DNA of 64,000 nucleotides. Source: Populus alba. Taxonomy: Eukaryota; Streptophyta; Magnoliopsida; Malpighiales; Salicaceae. The translations under genes and the position numbers were made by a program. The DNA lies in assembly GCF_005239225.2 (NCBI RefSeq), contig NC_133302.1, positions 2,666,001 to 2,730,000 of the forward strand, in the 5' to 3' direction. Under the pieces are notes generated by a model. It was given only the letters and a program-made list of their open reading frames with translations. It was not told where the DNA came from and did not search any database. The first letter of the stretch is position 1. Each line of letters starts with the position of its first letter. Below are positions 45,341 through 56,699 of the stretch, piece after piece.

Positions 45341-46181
45341 GATGGCTAGTCAGAAATGAAGACAAACCCTTCAATTATTCATCGAATATCTCCACGCCGG
45401 TTCACCAGCAGCCGTTCTATTTCTATCTAGAATAAAGACCTTTTCTTCTTTTATATTTATCCCCCGTCGACCTTTGATGAAAGCCATGTACAGGTTGTGT
45501 GCTCGTGGCTTTCTTATTTCAATTATTTCGCAAGACAAGTATATAATTTATTTAAGCCACGCAAAAATCATACGATTATGAGTCGTGATTAAACTGTGTT
45601 GTTGAGATTGAGATTGATATCATGTTTTAAATTAAATCAAGTATAAATTAAGATAGTTAAATTTGATTTATCTTATCAAAAATTTAATTTAATTTTTTTA
45701 AAATATTAAAAATAATATCATTTTAGTTTTTTTTAAATCCCAAAAATAAATATTTTAAAAAATAATAGGGGTAAGTTTGTTCAACATTGTAACCCGGTTC
45801 TTAGGTAATTGAAAAAAACTTATTTTTATTATTTTCATATACGATCCCATCATTAGTTTTATTTTTTATATAGGGTATCATGTCTTTTATCAAATTTATT
45901 TCAAACATTGTTTATACTAGAAAATAAGTCATTATTCAATATTGATGATAATTTTGTATAATTTGCATAGGATTATAATAATAAATATAGTTGATTAATA
46001 CTAAATTTTGTATAATTTTGCATATGATTTTCTTATTCTCGCTAATTAATCCCAAACGAGGTTCCAATATAAGCCTGAACAAACTTTATTTTGTTATTTT
46101 GAATTGAACTTCATTCATTAAAAAACTGTTCATCATCTTTCTTGCAAATTAATTCAATGTGTTTATTTGCAGAACTTAATT
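45341..46181. other. Spacer with R1 3' part
   Basis: 45340-45560 is a less AT-rich stretch not seen elsewhere in the window and without an open frame. 45830-46170 is R1-type (ttattcaatattgatgat, aggttccaatataagcct). Confidence 0.45.
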
Positions 46182-46722
46182 TATTAGTAAATATTTGTCT
46201 CACATCCCATCAAAAAAGGATTAATTATGGGATGCGAGACAAATATTCTAAGTGCTAAACACATAGAAGATGAGCATAAACAATAGTTATTTGTTTTTTA
46301 TTATTTCTATGTTTACTTCAAGTAATACTTGTATTTGCAAATTCCAGTGTTCAATGGTGAACAATATCATATTTGGTCTCCCATGGATAATTGATGAGTG
46401 GTAGAAGCCCGTATTCAAGTTATTCAACTTCTTATGATGAGTTTGAAATAAATAGCGAATTTAAAAAATCAATTAGAGGTTTAATTGGAAAATAAAATTG
46501 AAGTATTAAGGAAGAAAGTATTAAGGAAGACTGCATCATATTACTATCCAAGTTCATCATTTTCAGCTATTAGAATATTTTCATTAATTGCAAAATTATA
46601 TTCTTGCAAAATTATAGCAACATCCATATGTAATAAATAGGTTATGTTCTTGTATATATTTCCCTCAGTAGTAATCTGTGATGGTTTTTTCATTGAAATC
46701 ATGTGTAGCTTCAGTTTCTATA
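46182..46722 (+). repeat. Probable LTR of a Copia relic
   Basis: Starts TATTAG and ends TTTCTATA directly before TGGTATCA (46723), a primer site for initiator Met-tRNA. The start is chosen by analogy with element 1, so it is tentative. A TATA-like run (tatatatt) is at 46652 and a strong hairpin is at the left end. Confidence 0.5.
46190..46247. repeat. Inverted repeat, 21-bp arms, one mismatch
   Basis: 46190-46210 (aatatttgtctcacatcccat) pairs with 46227-46247. The loop is 16 bases. Only one of 21 pairs is mismatched. Confidence 0.9.
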
Positions 46723-47010
46723 TGGTATCAGGCATATTCTCCAATGAAAAAACAAAATCCTCCTCTCTAAACTGTTGGCTTCTGCATATCAAACTGCTGA
46801 ACTCTGCCCAAACACTCATCCCATCTCTTCCACCGAAAATGCCCTCATTGCTCTTAACATCAACAACACAAATAAATAAAAAAACTGAGCGCCATCCACC
46901 TTTCCTTGATGGAGAGCACAATTTGGAGCCCTTCTTCTAGGTTACAACCTCTTTGACTATGTTAATGGAATTTCTCAGTGCCCCTCCATCTGAGGTTATG
47001 ACTAATAATA
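46723..47010 (+). pseudogene. Copia gag relic with primer site
   Basis: Primer site TGGTATCAGG at 46723, then gag-like sequence with stops: STFP.WRAQFGALLLGY and NLFDYVNGISQCPS at about 46890-46985. It then passes into R1-type repeat at ctcttgactctgctgcttct. This is the parent form of the relic at 25590-25810. Confidence 0.62.
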
Positions 47011-48379
47011 AAATATCAGAGATGAACCTCTTGACTCTGCTGCTTCTCATAACATTACTAGAAAATAAGCCATTATTCAATATTAATGATCAATAATAAA
47101 ATATCGATGATTAATAATAAAGTTTTGTATAATTTGCCACATGAATTTTTTTATTCTCGTCAATTAATCACTGAGCGAGGTTCCAATTAATCACTCCAAG
47201 GTCCATTCTTTTTGTTTAATGATCCTTTTTGTCTAACCATTTGAATTATGTAAACAACATAGATGGCTGTGACCAATGAGAATATATCTCATTCATCGAT
47301 TGGATTCTTTCTGAAACGTTTTTTCCTTGATGCAGCCGCGCAATGCCAAGAAAATAAGATAATACAAAAGGAAAAGAAAATAAATTCTTTTGAAGTTTAG
47401 CACCAGGAAATTTCCTGTGTATTACTGGAAATTTCGAGCTCCAGTTAATGCAAGGCAGCAATAATAGACTAAACCTATAAATAGACTAATCAAATAATAT
47501 ATTCAAATCAAATAAGCCAAGTCAGGGACCCAAAACAGTCCCTACGTTAACAATTCATTCAAAAAGAGTTATACAATATTTTATTATTTGGCTCATGAAA
47601 AATTTTTTTTAATATATATTAAAACCTAGAATTATGTAATTCTAATACTATATTTTGAATAATTTTATGGAAGAAATTATAAATAAAATTGTAATTAAGT
47701 TTTCTATAATCTCTTTCTTGTTCTCTAATTTCACCCATCTTTTATATTTATCAAACATTTTTTTTTTAATTTCTTTTTGTGTTTTTCTTTTTTATTAAGA
47801 ATATTTGACTTCATTCTATTCTCCCAACTTCATCTCTAAATATATCATAATAGTAACTGGTACCATTTATTCAAATTAATTCATATTTTCTTGTTATTAT
47901 TATCTAATTTGTTATTACTATCAATATCAGAAAAATAATTTTTTTTTTATAATTTAGATATATCATGCTATGGTTTAAAGATAATTGAAAATTTTCAATT
48001 TATTCATTTTTACATACAATGCCATCATTAATTGTATACCCATGTCTTTTATTTTCACACATAGTTTATTACTAAAAAATAAATCATTATGTAATATTGA
48101 TGATCAATAATAAATATCGATGATTAATAATAAATTTGTATAATTTACATAGATTTTTTTTATTCTTGTTAATTAATCCCTGAGCCTCAAAACAAACCTT
48201 ATTTTATTATTTTGAATTGAACTTAATTCAATTAAAAAAATGTTCATCATCTTTCTTTCAAAACTATAAGCAATGCAATAATCATAATTATAAAAGAGGT
48301 AAAAGGTAACTTCGTGGCGGTCCACGCGTTACGCTATCAATGGGCCATATGATTTTGCTTCAACACACCATTCTATCTA
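47011..48379. repeat. Dispersed NLR-flank repeat R1, copy e, and R2 fragment
   Basis: 47200-47900 is R1 with tgatgcagccgcgcaatgcc and cagtccctacgttaacaatt (the unoccupied MITE site at about 47545). 48240-48310 is R2-type. Confidence 0.7.
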
Positions 48380-48690
48380 TCAATGGGCGCCATATGATTT
48401 GATGACATGTGGACAAGGCTACAGTACTCCACTTGCTAAACGGCAGCATTGAAAAAACAAGATTGCTCGCAAGTGCTTTCAGAAACAATCAAGATCAAGC
48501 CATGGCTAACGATGACTGGGTCCACGCGCTAACATTATTGTTCTCTCTTGGACCGTTTTCACTCTGTGCTCTTGCTTTCAGAAACAATCAATATCAAGCC
48601 ATGGCTCACGATAACACCATTTCTCAAGCGTGTACTGGAATTTGGTTGCAAAAACTTGGTCCACGCGTTAACATTATTTTTATGTCTTGA
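48380..48690. repeat. Repeat pair F, copy 2
   Basis: Partner of 43900-44170. Short open stretches here start from alternative codons and match the repeat, so they are not genes. Confidence 0.65.
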
Positions 48691-49560
48691 ACCTTTTTTC
48701 TCTCCGTTCTTGGTTTGTTTTTATATTTTAAAAATATTTTAAAAAAAAATAATTTATTTATTTATTTTTAAATTAATATATTTTTTTAGTATTTTTAAAT
48801 TATTTTAATACATTAATATTAAAAATAATTTTTTAAAAAAAAAATATATTATTCTAATATATTTTTGAATAAAAATATTTTAACAAATAATTATAATCAT
48901 ACTTTAAAATATGCCTATGTTAAAGGCGTGTAAGATATGCTATTATTTATTAACTTGGATATTTCTTGTGTTATTATATATTAACTTTATTGTGAGATAT
49001 TTTACGAAGCAAAGAGGAGTCCTTAACTTTGAATTTTGTGCAAAACAGTTACACTGTACTTTTTTAATTTTTAAATATTAAAAACATTATTCGACTACTA
49101 TTCTACGAAACTTCAAAAATATATATAAAAACTGTAAAAATAGTATTTGGAAATAGACTTTGATATTTTGATGATTTTAGTGTAACAAGCTCCTGCCACA
49201 AACATTTCCTTTCCTCCAAATTACAACGTGTTTTTTAGATTATTTTAAAAGATTTTTATTTATAGTATTTAATATAGTGAATATTATATGCTATATAATA
49301 CCTGAAATACCTCGTGGCTTCTTTTGCCTTCACATGATCCGCAACTGTTTGGTATTGCATTTTAAAAATATTTTAATTTTTTTTATTTTTTTTATTTTTT
49401 TTAAAATTAATATATTTTTAATTTTTCAGATTATATGTTAATATATCATAAAATAAAAAAACATTTTAAAAAATCAACTATAATCATCTTCTCACACATA
49501 TATAAATGTATTTACCTTGAGAATGAGAAACAAACTCACAGTCCGATATCTTTGCAGAAT
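48691..49560. other. AT-rich DNA with worn MITE-like pieces
   Basis: 48700-48920 and 49345-49500 (starting tgtttggtattgcattttaa) resemble interiors of the GAGNGTGTTTGG MITE family, but their ends cannot be fixed. No gene. Confidence 0.4.
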
Positions 49561-50345
49561 TCAATTCTTGCAGTGCATTCATTAAAGAACTAACAAGCAT
49601 CATCAAAATTACCCGAATCACCATCATCTTTGACACATTCAAATGGCTGCATAGTGTGTTGAAAATCCTCTAGGGCTAGCTAGGGCTGGCAACTCCCTAA
49701 GTACTTTCCCAGACAATGAAACACCAACATGGTCAATACTATTCTCGTCGGAAAGAATATTCTCCTTCCGAGTTGTGCAGATTAACACTCTTGCTGCTGT
49801 CAAATTTGTAAAAGCGCTTGTAGCATTATCAATTCCAATCAAACGGCCATAACGAGGTCCAGAAAGATAGAGATGAACCAAAGAGATCAACCCAGCAAAA
49901 GCTATCAACAGCAATAGCTTTATTTATTTTTATTTTTTTGAAAGGAGCTGATATAATTAACCAGAACATGAGTTTGTTCTGCCATCACATGAAAACCTAA
50001 CATAACATCGCACAGAAAGATAAACTGAAAACAATAAGCTGTCTAAACTGGAGGTTCCCAAGCTCCAGGAAAGCTATGAACATCGAAGAATGCAAGAACA
50101 GGACAAAGAGCAGACAAAGCTCGGACCACCTCTACTGAGATCTTACTGCTTGAGATCCTCCCCCAGAAAAAAAACAGCAATAGCTTTATAGCGCCAGTAA
50201 GGATGAAAGAAGTGTTTATTAACCAAACCTTAATAAAAAAAAACTTTATAGCGCCAATATAGGTGAAGAAAAGAGAAAAAAAGCTACCTAAAAACAAAAA
50301 ACTAAAGCATTTTTCTTTTTTATCTTCTTTTTTCAAATTTCTGCC
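49561..50345. repeat. Repeat pair D, copy 2 (occupied site)
   Basis: Collinear with 20490-20900 on both sides of the insert at 49924-50172. The minus-strand frame 49639-49914 (RLIGIDNATSAFTNLTAARV) has a faint likeness to the DUF4283 region of plant LINE ORF1 proteins. The frame is broken in the other copy. Confidence 0.7.
49924..50172 (-). mobile_element. 5'-truncated retroposon (LINE-like 3' end)
   Basis: A 249-bp insert flanked by the 17-bp direct repeat aacagcaatagctttat (49907-49923 and 50173-50189). On the minus strand it ends in an A-rich tail (aaaaaaataaaaataa, 49924-49939). Its start has no matching structure. The paralogue at 20760 has the site unoccupied. Long TSD plus A-tail plus 5' truncation is the mark of LINE-type target-primed integration. 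Whether it is a LINE end or a processed transcript cannot be told. Confidence 0.8.
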
Positions 50346-51489
50346 CTCTTTTTTTTTTTTTTTAACTTGCTTTTTCTCACAAAGGAAAAAAGTGTTTCTA
50401 CAGCAAAACAAAAATTTAGTCCAATTGATCAGGCCTACTTATTTCTACAGCAGTCTAAGCTAAAGGCATAATAAGCAGGCCTCTTTGCTACTAGGCTTAG
50501 TTTTTGTAAACGAATACATGTCATGCCTCATGACTAGTTTTTTAACGAGTATCAAACAGTTAATCGAGACTAAACATATTTATTATTTTTATAAATTAAC
50601 ATTTACTCTTAACACATAGAGGATGGTCAATTCTAAAATTTGATTAAAGGACTTACTTTCTGTATACGAAAATTAAAATCCATAAAATATTACTTTGTTA
50701 TAATAAAAGGAGAAAAAAATAGCTACAATAGAATCCCTAATCTCAATAAAAACCTAAGAGGGTGGAGGCCTTTTCTAATTAATATAGATAAGCAAAGTGA
50801 CAGTGCAAACAATATACAACATTTGTTTCAAGTCCTAGCCCAGATTGGCTCACAATACAAACTATGTTACAGAGGCCAATTCTTGGATCCTTGATTTTTG
50901 CTAAAATTAATTTAGTAGGCTCTAGCAAGCTGAGTTTAACCCAGACCTGTACCACTTGTGCTCGTAGATCACCAAAGCTCAATTATTGTCCTTTTTGGGT
51001 AATTTAGAGGGCCAAAGGTTTCTATGACAAAATATTGCATAGCATAAAATATAGTGGTTGCAACTTGCAAGTATAATCCACCTAAAATAGAATGCAAAGT
51101 CCTTCAGGAGCTAATTAAAACTGATCATTATTTTACCTTCTAGTTAGCCCTTTTAATATATTGAGAGACTCTAGCATACGGTTTCCAAAGAAACGAAACA
51201 AATTTAAATACATAATATAATTAATTTTAAATTTAAATGATAACAATAATAATTGATAATAAATCATCAATATTTATCAAAAAATATTTTAAAAATTGTT
51301 ATTTACAACCAGTGGGCTAAACTATAATTGTTTTTTAGAATTTATGACAAAATCATATTTTCTATAATTTCAATACGATTATTTCTATACAATTCTTCAA
51401 TATTAAACCTTTTATCTTTCAAATATTTAATTTTCTTGAGGTATTTACTCATTACATCAAAATATATCAATTAATCAAAGCTTCACACC
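50346..51489. other. Spacer, nothing recognised
   Basis: AT-rich, not obviously part of the R1/R2 field. Short frames at 50640-50894 and 50779-50982 have no domain. Confidence 0.45.
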
Positions 51490-51885
51490 AACCCATCCCC
51501 TGTTAAAATAAATTCATCCTCGAATTTAATTAGAAAACTTGTTAGCTTGATTGAATGAAGAAATAACGATATTTATTACGTATCATCTTCTCAGGTTCTC
51601 GTGTTGCTTTATCACTCGGATGGCCTTCTCACATTACTTTCACTGAAGCAATCTCATTAGAACGAATTTCACATGACGTATCTCCTTGAAATGCTATTGT
51701 TTATGGCTCCAATACATGTGATGGAACACGAAGATTCTTCTAAAGCATGGATACATAGAACACTGGATGTTTAGATGAAAAGGCTGGATGGAAGAGCTAA
51801 TCCATAAGCAAGTGCTCCAATTCTCTTCAAAATTTCCAAAGGCCCAATATCTTCAGAACTCATAGGTAATAGTACTGCTACAGCA
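51490..51885 (-). pseudogene. Gypsy integrase C-terminus and chromodomain relic
   Basis: The minus strand reads DIGPLEILKRIGALAYGLALP, the SH3-like tail of Ty3-gypsy integrase. Further on, with stops and shifts, come VKVM.EGHPSDKATREPEKMIRNKY, the chromodomain pattern, and a tail near NSRMNLF. It is a decayed end of pol only. RT and LTR are not seen. Confidence 0.65.
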
Positions 51886-51889
51886 TACA

Positions 51890-52162
51890 TATTAGAGAAT
51901 AATATAAATCATATCTTAAAACTTTACCTAATAACTTAAACTTTTGCGTTGAAATGGTTTTTGATATGGTATCAGAGCCTTGATGACCAAACAGTCACGA
52001 GTTCGAATGTCACCATCCTCATTTATTTGATATGATGGCTTCTATAAGTTTCAAGCTCAAATGACTTTCACTTAAAAGAATGTGTTGGAAAATAATATAA
52101 ATTATATCTTGAAATTTCACTTAACAACTTAAACTTTTAGATTATGATGGTTTTTTGACATA
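51890..52162 (+). mobile_element. TRIM (miniature LTR retrotransposon)
   Basis: Two short direct repeats (51890-51966 and 52083-52162, about 77-80 bp, sharing aataatataaat, aacttaaacttt and atggttttttga) flank a 116-bp interior. The interior starts with TGGTATCAGAGCC (51967), a Met-tRNA primer site. It has no coding capacity. The left copy begins TATTAG and ends GATA, like element 1. No clear target duplication remains. Confidence 0.68.
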
Positions 52163-52297
52163 GTATAAACCTGCCCCTCGACTTAGTAAGTTTAATCAAT
52201 ACTTGCAAAGAATCTCAAGAAAACTTTTTGCAATATTAGGGAGGCATAGAATACAGAACATTGCTGAAACAAAGGATGCAACATGCATAATCTTTAG

Positions 52298-53170
52298 TTA
52301 TATAAGCATACAAAGGTGGATCCATTCAAATGCAAACAGCACAGTATACAGAGCTAAAAGGCATGAGAAATGGAAGCAGAACTGAGCAATTAGATTAGCC
52401 TGCTTCTCTGTCGGGTTCCAAATTGATATTAAGCCTTGTTTAATAATTAGATTAACCCAACTACCCTTCTCTGTCACTTCTCTCTCCCCTAAGCCAGCAT
52501 CTTGTAAAGCTTTCCCAATTGCTTTCTCCATGTCCAGTTGCCTTGTCGCCTAAAGTCAGACTTCCTGTGATTAATATCTCTTTCTACATATAGACCAATG
52601 TTTCAACTGATGGATAGCGAGTCCGTTAAGCATTTTAAATTTACTTTATTCAACACATCAGCTGAACCTACCTCTAGTTTTGATTGATAAGAGGCAAATG
52701 ATGCTAGTTGCTGTGGACTCATCTCTGCCATTAGGACTTCTCGTTCAGCTGATGTCTCAAGAATTTTAAATATTTTTGCTCCTTCTTCACTATCAATATC
52801 AGTATATATGTTAGAACTTGTCATCTCTCTTTGAAACTCAGAAACAATACCCTCTATAATAACTGAACGCCTGCAGCATAGAAAAAAAAGCATCAATTAT
52901 GATATTGTATTTAGCTAGAAATCTAAACAAATTTTGGCCACTTTATTAGATTGGAAAATCCTTACAAATATGAAGTGATCATGCTGATATGGAGTGGCAA
53001 TGTTTTCTCTTTAGGAAAGGGAAAAAAACTAAATTAAAATATACTAGGCTGATCTATCAAAAAAACAAAATGGCTATGTCAGTAGAATAGAAGTCACCTC
53101 TGGTTATTCAATTGCACCAGTTTAGCCCCCATTCTCTCTGATCTCACAATAGTTCTGCCGCCATTACTTA
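52298..53170 (-). pseudogene. Three exons of an unidentified plant gene, cut at the 5' side
   Basis: I do not recognise the protein. Minus-strand exons by splice consensus: about 53098-53170 (GGRTIVRSERMGAKLVQLNN), 52672-52870 (EGIVSEFQREMTSS, AEREVLMAEMSPQQLASF) and from 52549 down (RQLDMEKAIGKALQDAG). All joins keep the frame, and both introns have GT-AG ends. The content is acidic, helical and not repetitive. The first exon runs into repeat R2 at 53171, so the front of the gene is missing. The last open stretch to 52298 loses coding character after GEREV. It is either a captured fragment or the truncated end of a real neighbouring gene. Confidence 0.6.
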
Positions 53171-53590
53171 ATTTCGAGAGGTAGTTGCTGATGGAGTGTA
53201 ATTATAAAAAAAAAAATTAAAATTTTTAGAAGTAATTAAAAATCTAGTGGTAAGACTGTGGATGCAACATGTTGTTGATACCTAAACCAAATCAGATTTA
53301 TTTTTAACTGAATCAATGTGGCCTAGGCCTACTTGATTGTGTTTAAATTGAAAAACCTCAATTTAGTCTCCAAATATACAATGTCATCATTAATTGTGTT
53401 TCATGTCTTTTAATTTTATCAATTTTATTTCAAACATAACTTATATTCGAAAATAAGTCATTATTCAATATTGATGATTAATAATAAATTTTGTATAATT
53501 TGCATAGAATTCTCTCATTCTCGTCAATTAATCCCAAAGCGAGGTTCCAAGATAAGCCTCAACAAACCTTATTTTGTTATTTTAAAAACA
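53171..53590. repeat. R2 and R1 fragments
   Basis: 53171-53335 carries gaggtagttgctgatggagt through aactgaatcaatgtggccta (R2). 53380-53580 is R1-type (ttattcaatattgatgatta, ccaagataagcctcaaca). Confidence 0.65.
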
Positions 53591-54055
53591 CTAGATCTAC
53601 CACACTCCAAAATATTCATATATCTCTTGTTTTAATAGCATCTAAATAGTGTTCTTGAGGACTCAAGCAGTGTAAAACGTTGAAACCAGGAGCATCATTA
53701 AGTGACATAAAAGTTCTCTAAAATAGTTGGAAAATATATGAAAAAAAAAAAGAAAAAAAAATTGAACACTAATAAAGTAGAGAATTTGATAGAATTTTAA
53801 TTTCTACTCAAAATTCGAGTGAAATCTCCAGTCAATGCAGTTGTATAATCTTTGGTCCCTAGATTTACATACTGTTATCTTTGGTCCTTATTTTATTATT
53901 AACTTTAGTCCAAAGTTTTGATTAGAAACTATACCTGGATTTACAATTCATACAAAAATTATTGATATTTAATTTAGAAAAAAAAAATATTGTTACCTTA
54001 AGCGCAAGTAATAGCTGTAAGACTATGGATGCAACAAGTTTTTGCTTAATTCAGT
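53591..54055. repeat. Block A-type fragment and spacer
   Basis: 53820-53960 shares gtccctagatttacatactg and aactttagtccaaagtt with block A. The rest is AT-rich. Confidence 0.5.
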
Positions 54056-54059
54056 ACAC

Positions 54060-56395
54060 TCCTTACACCTATCCCCCTGAGATGATTGGACTGAAGGTGT
54101 CATAATAGTCAATGACTGGGCGTTGATGAAATCCTTTGACTAGAGTTAGGAGGTAGGAGTTGCCAGGTTCCATTTCGAATAAGAGCATTATATGCTTCTG
54201 ACATGGCTTGATGCCATTTTGGATCTTTGAGTGCCTGTGCTTATGTCATGGGTTCAAGATCAGAATTCTTGGATAACGAGGTGTGAAGATTCAGTTTTTG
54301 AAGAGGTTCGTGAATGTTATTCTTGGCCCTTGTTTGCATGGGCTGGTTCGATTGGGTAGCTGTTGGTAGGTTATTTGTGGTACTTATTTGAGGTGTCTGG
54401 TTTTGGGTGATGGTTGTGTTGAGTGGAGAAGTTTCAGAGTCAGGGGTTGTAACGTGTGTGACTGTTGGAGCTTCATTGCGGAGTTGCTGGTGAGGGCCAC
54501 CTACAGATGGTGGTATGAGTGTTGGAGTGACAGTGCTGAGTTTGATAATTGGTGGTAGACATGTAGAGACTGTGGATGATTCGGGTCGTTGAGCTTGTGT
54601 AAGAGTTGATTTAAAAGGGAAAATTGATTCAATAAACTTGACATGCCTTGAAACAAAATTTTTTAACGTTGATGGATCATAGCATAGATAGGCACTTTGA
54701 GTTAGAGAATACCCAAAAAAGATACATGGTTTATAACGAGGTTCCAATTTATGAGAGGTATAAGAACGAAGCCAAGAGTAGGATGTCCAAATCGGTGATA
54801 CCAGTTGAATGAGGTGATTTTGATGATGGAAAAGGCAAATAGAGGTGTGGAAGTTGGCCACTTATAAACACCATCCTTAGCTTTACCTATCAAAAGCGTT
54901 GCTCCTGTGTGAAGATACTTGACAAGAAAAATAAATTGTAAGAATTCAATGGAAGCATTGCTTGAAATGCAGAATTTAGAAATGGAAATTAAATTTCTTG
55001 CAATGTTGGGTACACAGACAACATTGGTCAAAGAAAACTGAGTATTGGAGTGGTGAAGAGAGGTAGAACCAGTGTGTTATTGAAAGTCCTGTGCCATCTC
55101 CAATCATAATGTCGTCAGATCCATTGTATGGAGCATGAATTGAGAGGTTGTTTAGATCGGAGGTGACATGATGAAAAGCACCACTATCTCACAGCCAAGC
55201 TGGATTGTGGTTAGAGTTGGTAGCAAATTGTGCTTTTGGTTGCAACGGTGAGTTTGGCATTGCTGAAGTGATGTTGTTGGGTGCTGCAATAGGTATGAAT
55301 TTGAAAGAGGGATAGTACTTAGTTGTACGTCCTTGGATTCTACAGATTTAGCAAAAACCAAGGTATGGCTTTTGAGAGTTGTGAGATCCAGGTTGTGGAG
55401 AGGTAGAAAGCCAATTATTATATGTGTTGAACGAGCGCCAACCTATATTGCTGTTGTTCGTATTGGATGATGAACGCCAGCCTGTGTTTTTTCCAGAGGA
55501 AGAGGTTGAGTGTGGCAAGTGACGTGAGCCAGTATAGGCACAGTTAGCTATATGAGCAAAGGCAGGAAAATAGGCTTTCTTACAAAGGACTATTTTGCAG
55601 AGATGCTTCAAAGGACTCGAGCTTGTACTGCCCTAGCCAACTCTTTGTATTCAGCACCAAGTCCCTCAAGAATTCTTTCTAAGAGATCTTCAATATCAAC
55701 TAGTGCTCCAAGAATGGCAAGCTCGTCATCTCGGGCTTTTATGGTCTGAAGGAACTCAGAGACACCCATCGATCTCTTTATGATTTGTTTTTCACTTGCT
55801 TAATTCTGCCACAAGATGGTTTGGCATATGTATCAGCCAATACTGTCCAGGCTTCCTTTGATGTTTGTGCTTGAGCAATGAACGACATTATTGTGGGTGA
55901 TAGAAAACCAAGAATGGCATTGAGAAGTAGTTCATCCTTTCTCATCTATAGTGTGTAGTGGTTCCTTGAAGATTTGATGCTGGACAGGAAAGTTATCCAT
56001 CAATGAATCGAAGGAGATCATATCCTATGAATAGAGTCTGGAATTGAAGTTTCCAGGCTAGATAGTTGATGGAGGTAAGTTTTAATGGAGTTTGGGCCGC
56101 TAACTGAAAAAAAAGAACAGAGCTAACATAATTGCTTATTTTATTGAATCAATCAATCAAGTATATATAAAACAAAAGATAACAGAGCTAAGAGAATTGC
56201 CTAATCTTGAGCTGACAGAATAGCTCACATAATTTGCCTATACATTCGGTTGCCTATATGCTCGGGAGAATAATGCTGGAAGGTTGGAGAAAACAGATTG
56301 TACACTTGTTTGTTATAACAGCTATACATTGATTTGCACAGTGTGTGTTAGTGCATGTCTGTTAACTCTGTCCTCCTATATATATATATATAGTT
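54060..56395 (-). mobile_element. Decayed Ty1-copia element 3 with internal deletions
   Basis: On the minus strand: a probable LTR (about 56100-56390, with a TATA-like tttatatatac), gag with many stops (LAWKLQFQTLFIGYDLL, ELAILGA-like, 55612-56080), a gag end and protease border (55150-55600), GAG-pre-integrase (CVPNIARNLISISKFC, WYHRFGHPTL, 54830-55031), then a jump past the whole integrase core to the SH3-like part (KLEPRYKPCIFFGY, 54700-54760), a Ser/Thr/Pro-rich linker, and the first words of RT (DPKWHQAMSEAYNAL, DYYDTFSP, 54080-54240). The rest of RT is absent. Not autonomous and clearly older than elements 1 and 2. Confidence 0.82.
54241..55031 (-). pseudogene. Copia pol fragment, element 3 (GAG-pre-integrase fused to SH3-like linker)
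   Basis: The overlapping frames 54702-55031 and 54241-54861 join at atcctactcttggcttcg. The left half belongs to GHPTL and the right half to the WLRSYTSHKLEP segment, so roughly the whole integrase catalytic core was lost. The linker (54300-54600) is open and rich in Thr, Ser and Pro, as usual before RT. Confidence 0.8.
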
Positions 56396-56699
56396 TTGTT
56401 TATAATTATAATGTAGTGGTAAGATTGTGGATGCAACATGTTGTTGATGCCTAAGCTGAATAGGTCCATTTTTAACAGAAAAAACCAATGCTATTTTATC
56501 TGTCTGGAAGATTTAAAATCAATGAGAAAAGGAAAATTGATGGTGAAAAGTGTTTTCAAAGCGTAAGATTCGCTGTGGTTGAGTTATCATTCATTGTTAT
56601 CACATTTTATTCTCCGTTACTTTACTTTGAATTTTAGTGATTGTGAAATGTAGTTCTTTACTTTGGTATCATTGACATCCTCCAAGATTATGATATCAG
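56396..56699. repeat. R2 fragment and spacer
   Basis: 56400-56475 carries ataatgtagtggtaagattg and ttgttgatgcctaagctgaa. The remainder has no recognised content. Confidence 0.5.

Noticed and set aside
49639..49914. LINE ORF1 (DUF4283-like) gene
   Set aside because: The likeness is faint, the frame is broken in the second copy, and no RT is near. It is mentioned only in the repeat D entry.
51967..52020. tRNA-like or SINE promoter (gagttcgaatgtc as B box)
   Set aside because: The direct repeats on both sides and the primer-site position fit a TRIM better, and no A box at proper spacing is seen.
55552..55749. Plus-strand frame of 65 codons
   Set aside because: It is antisense to the gag region of Copia element 3.
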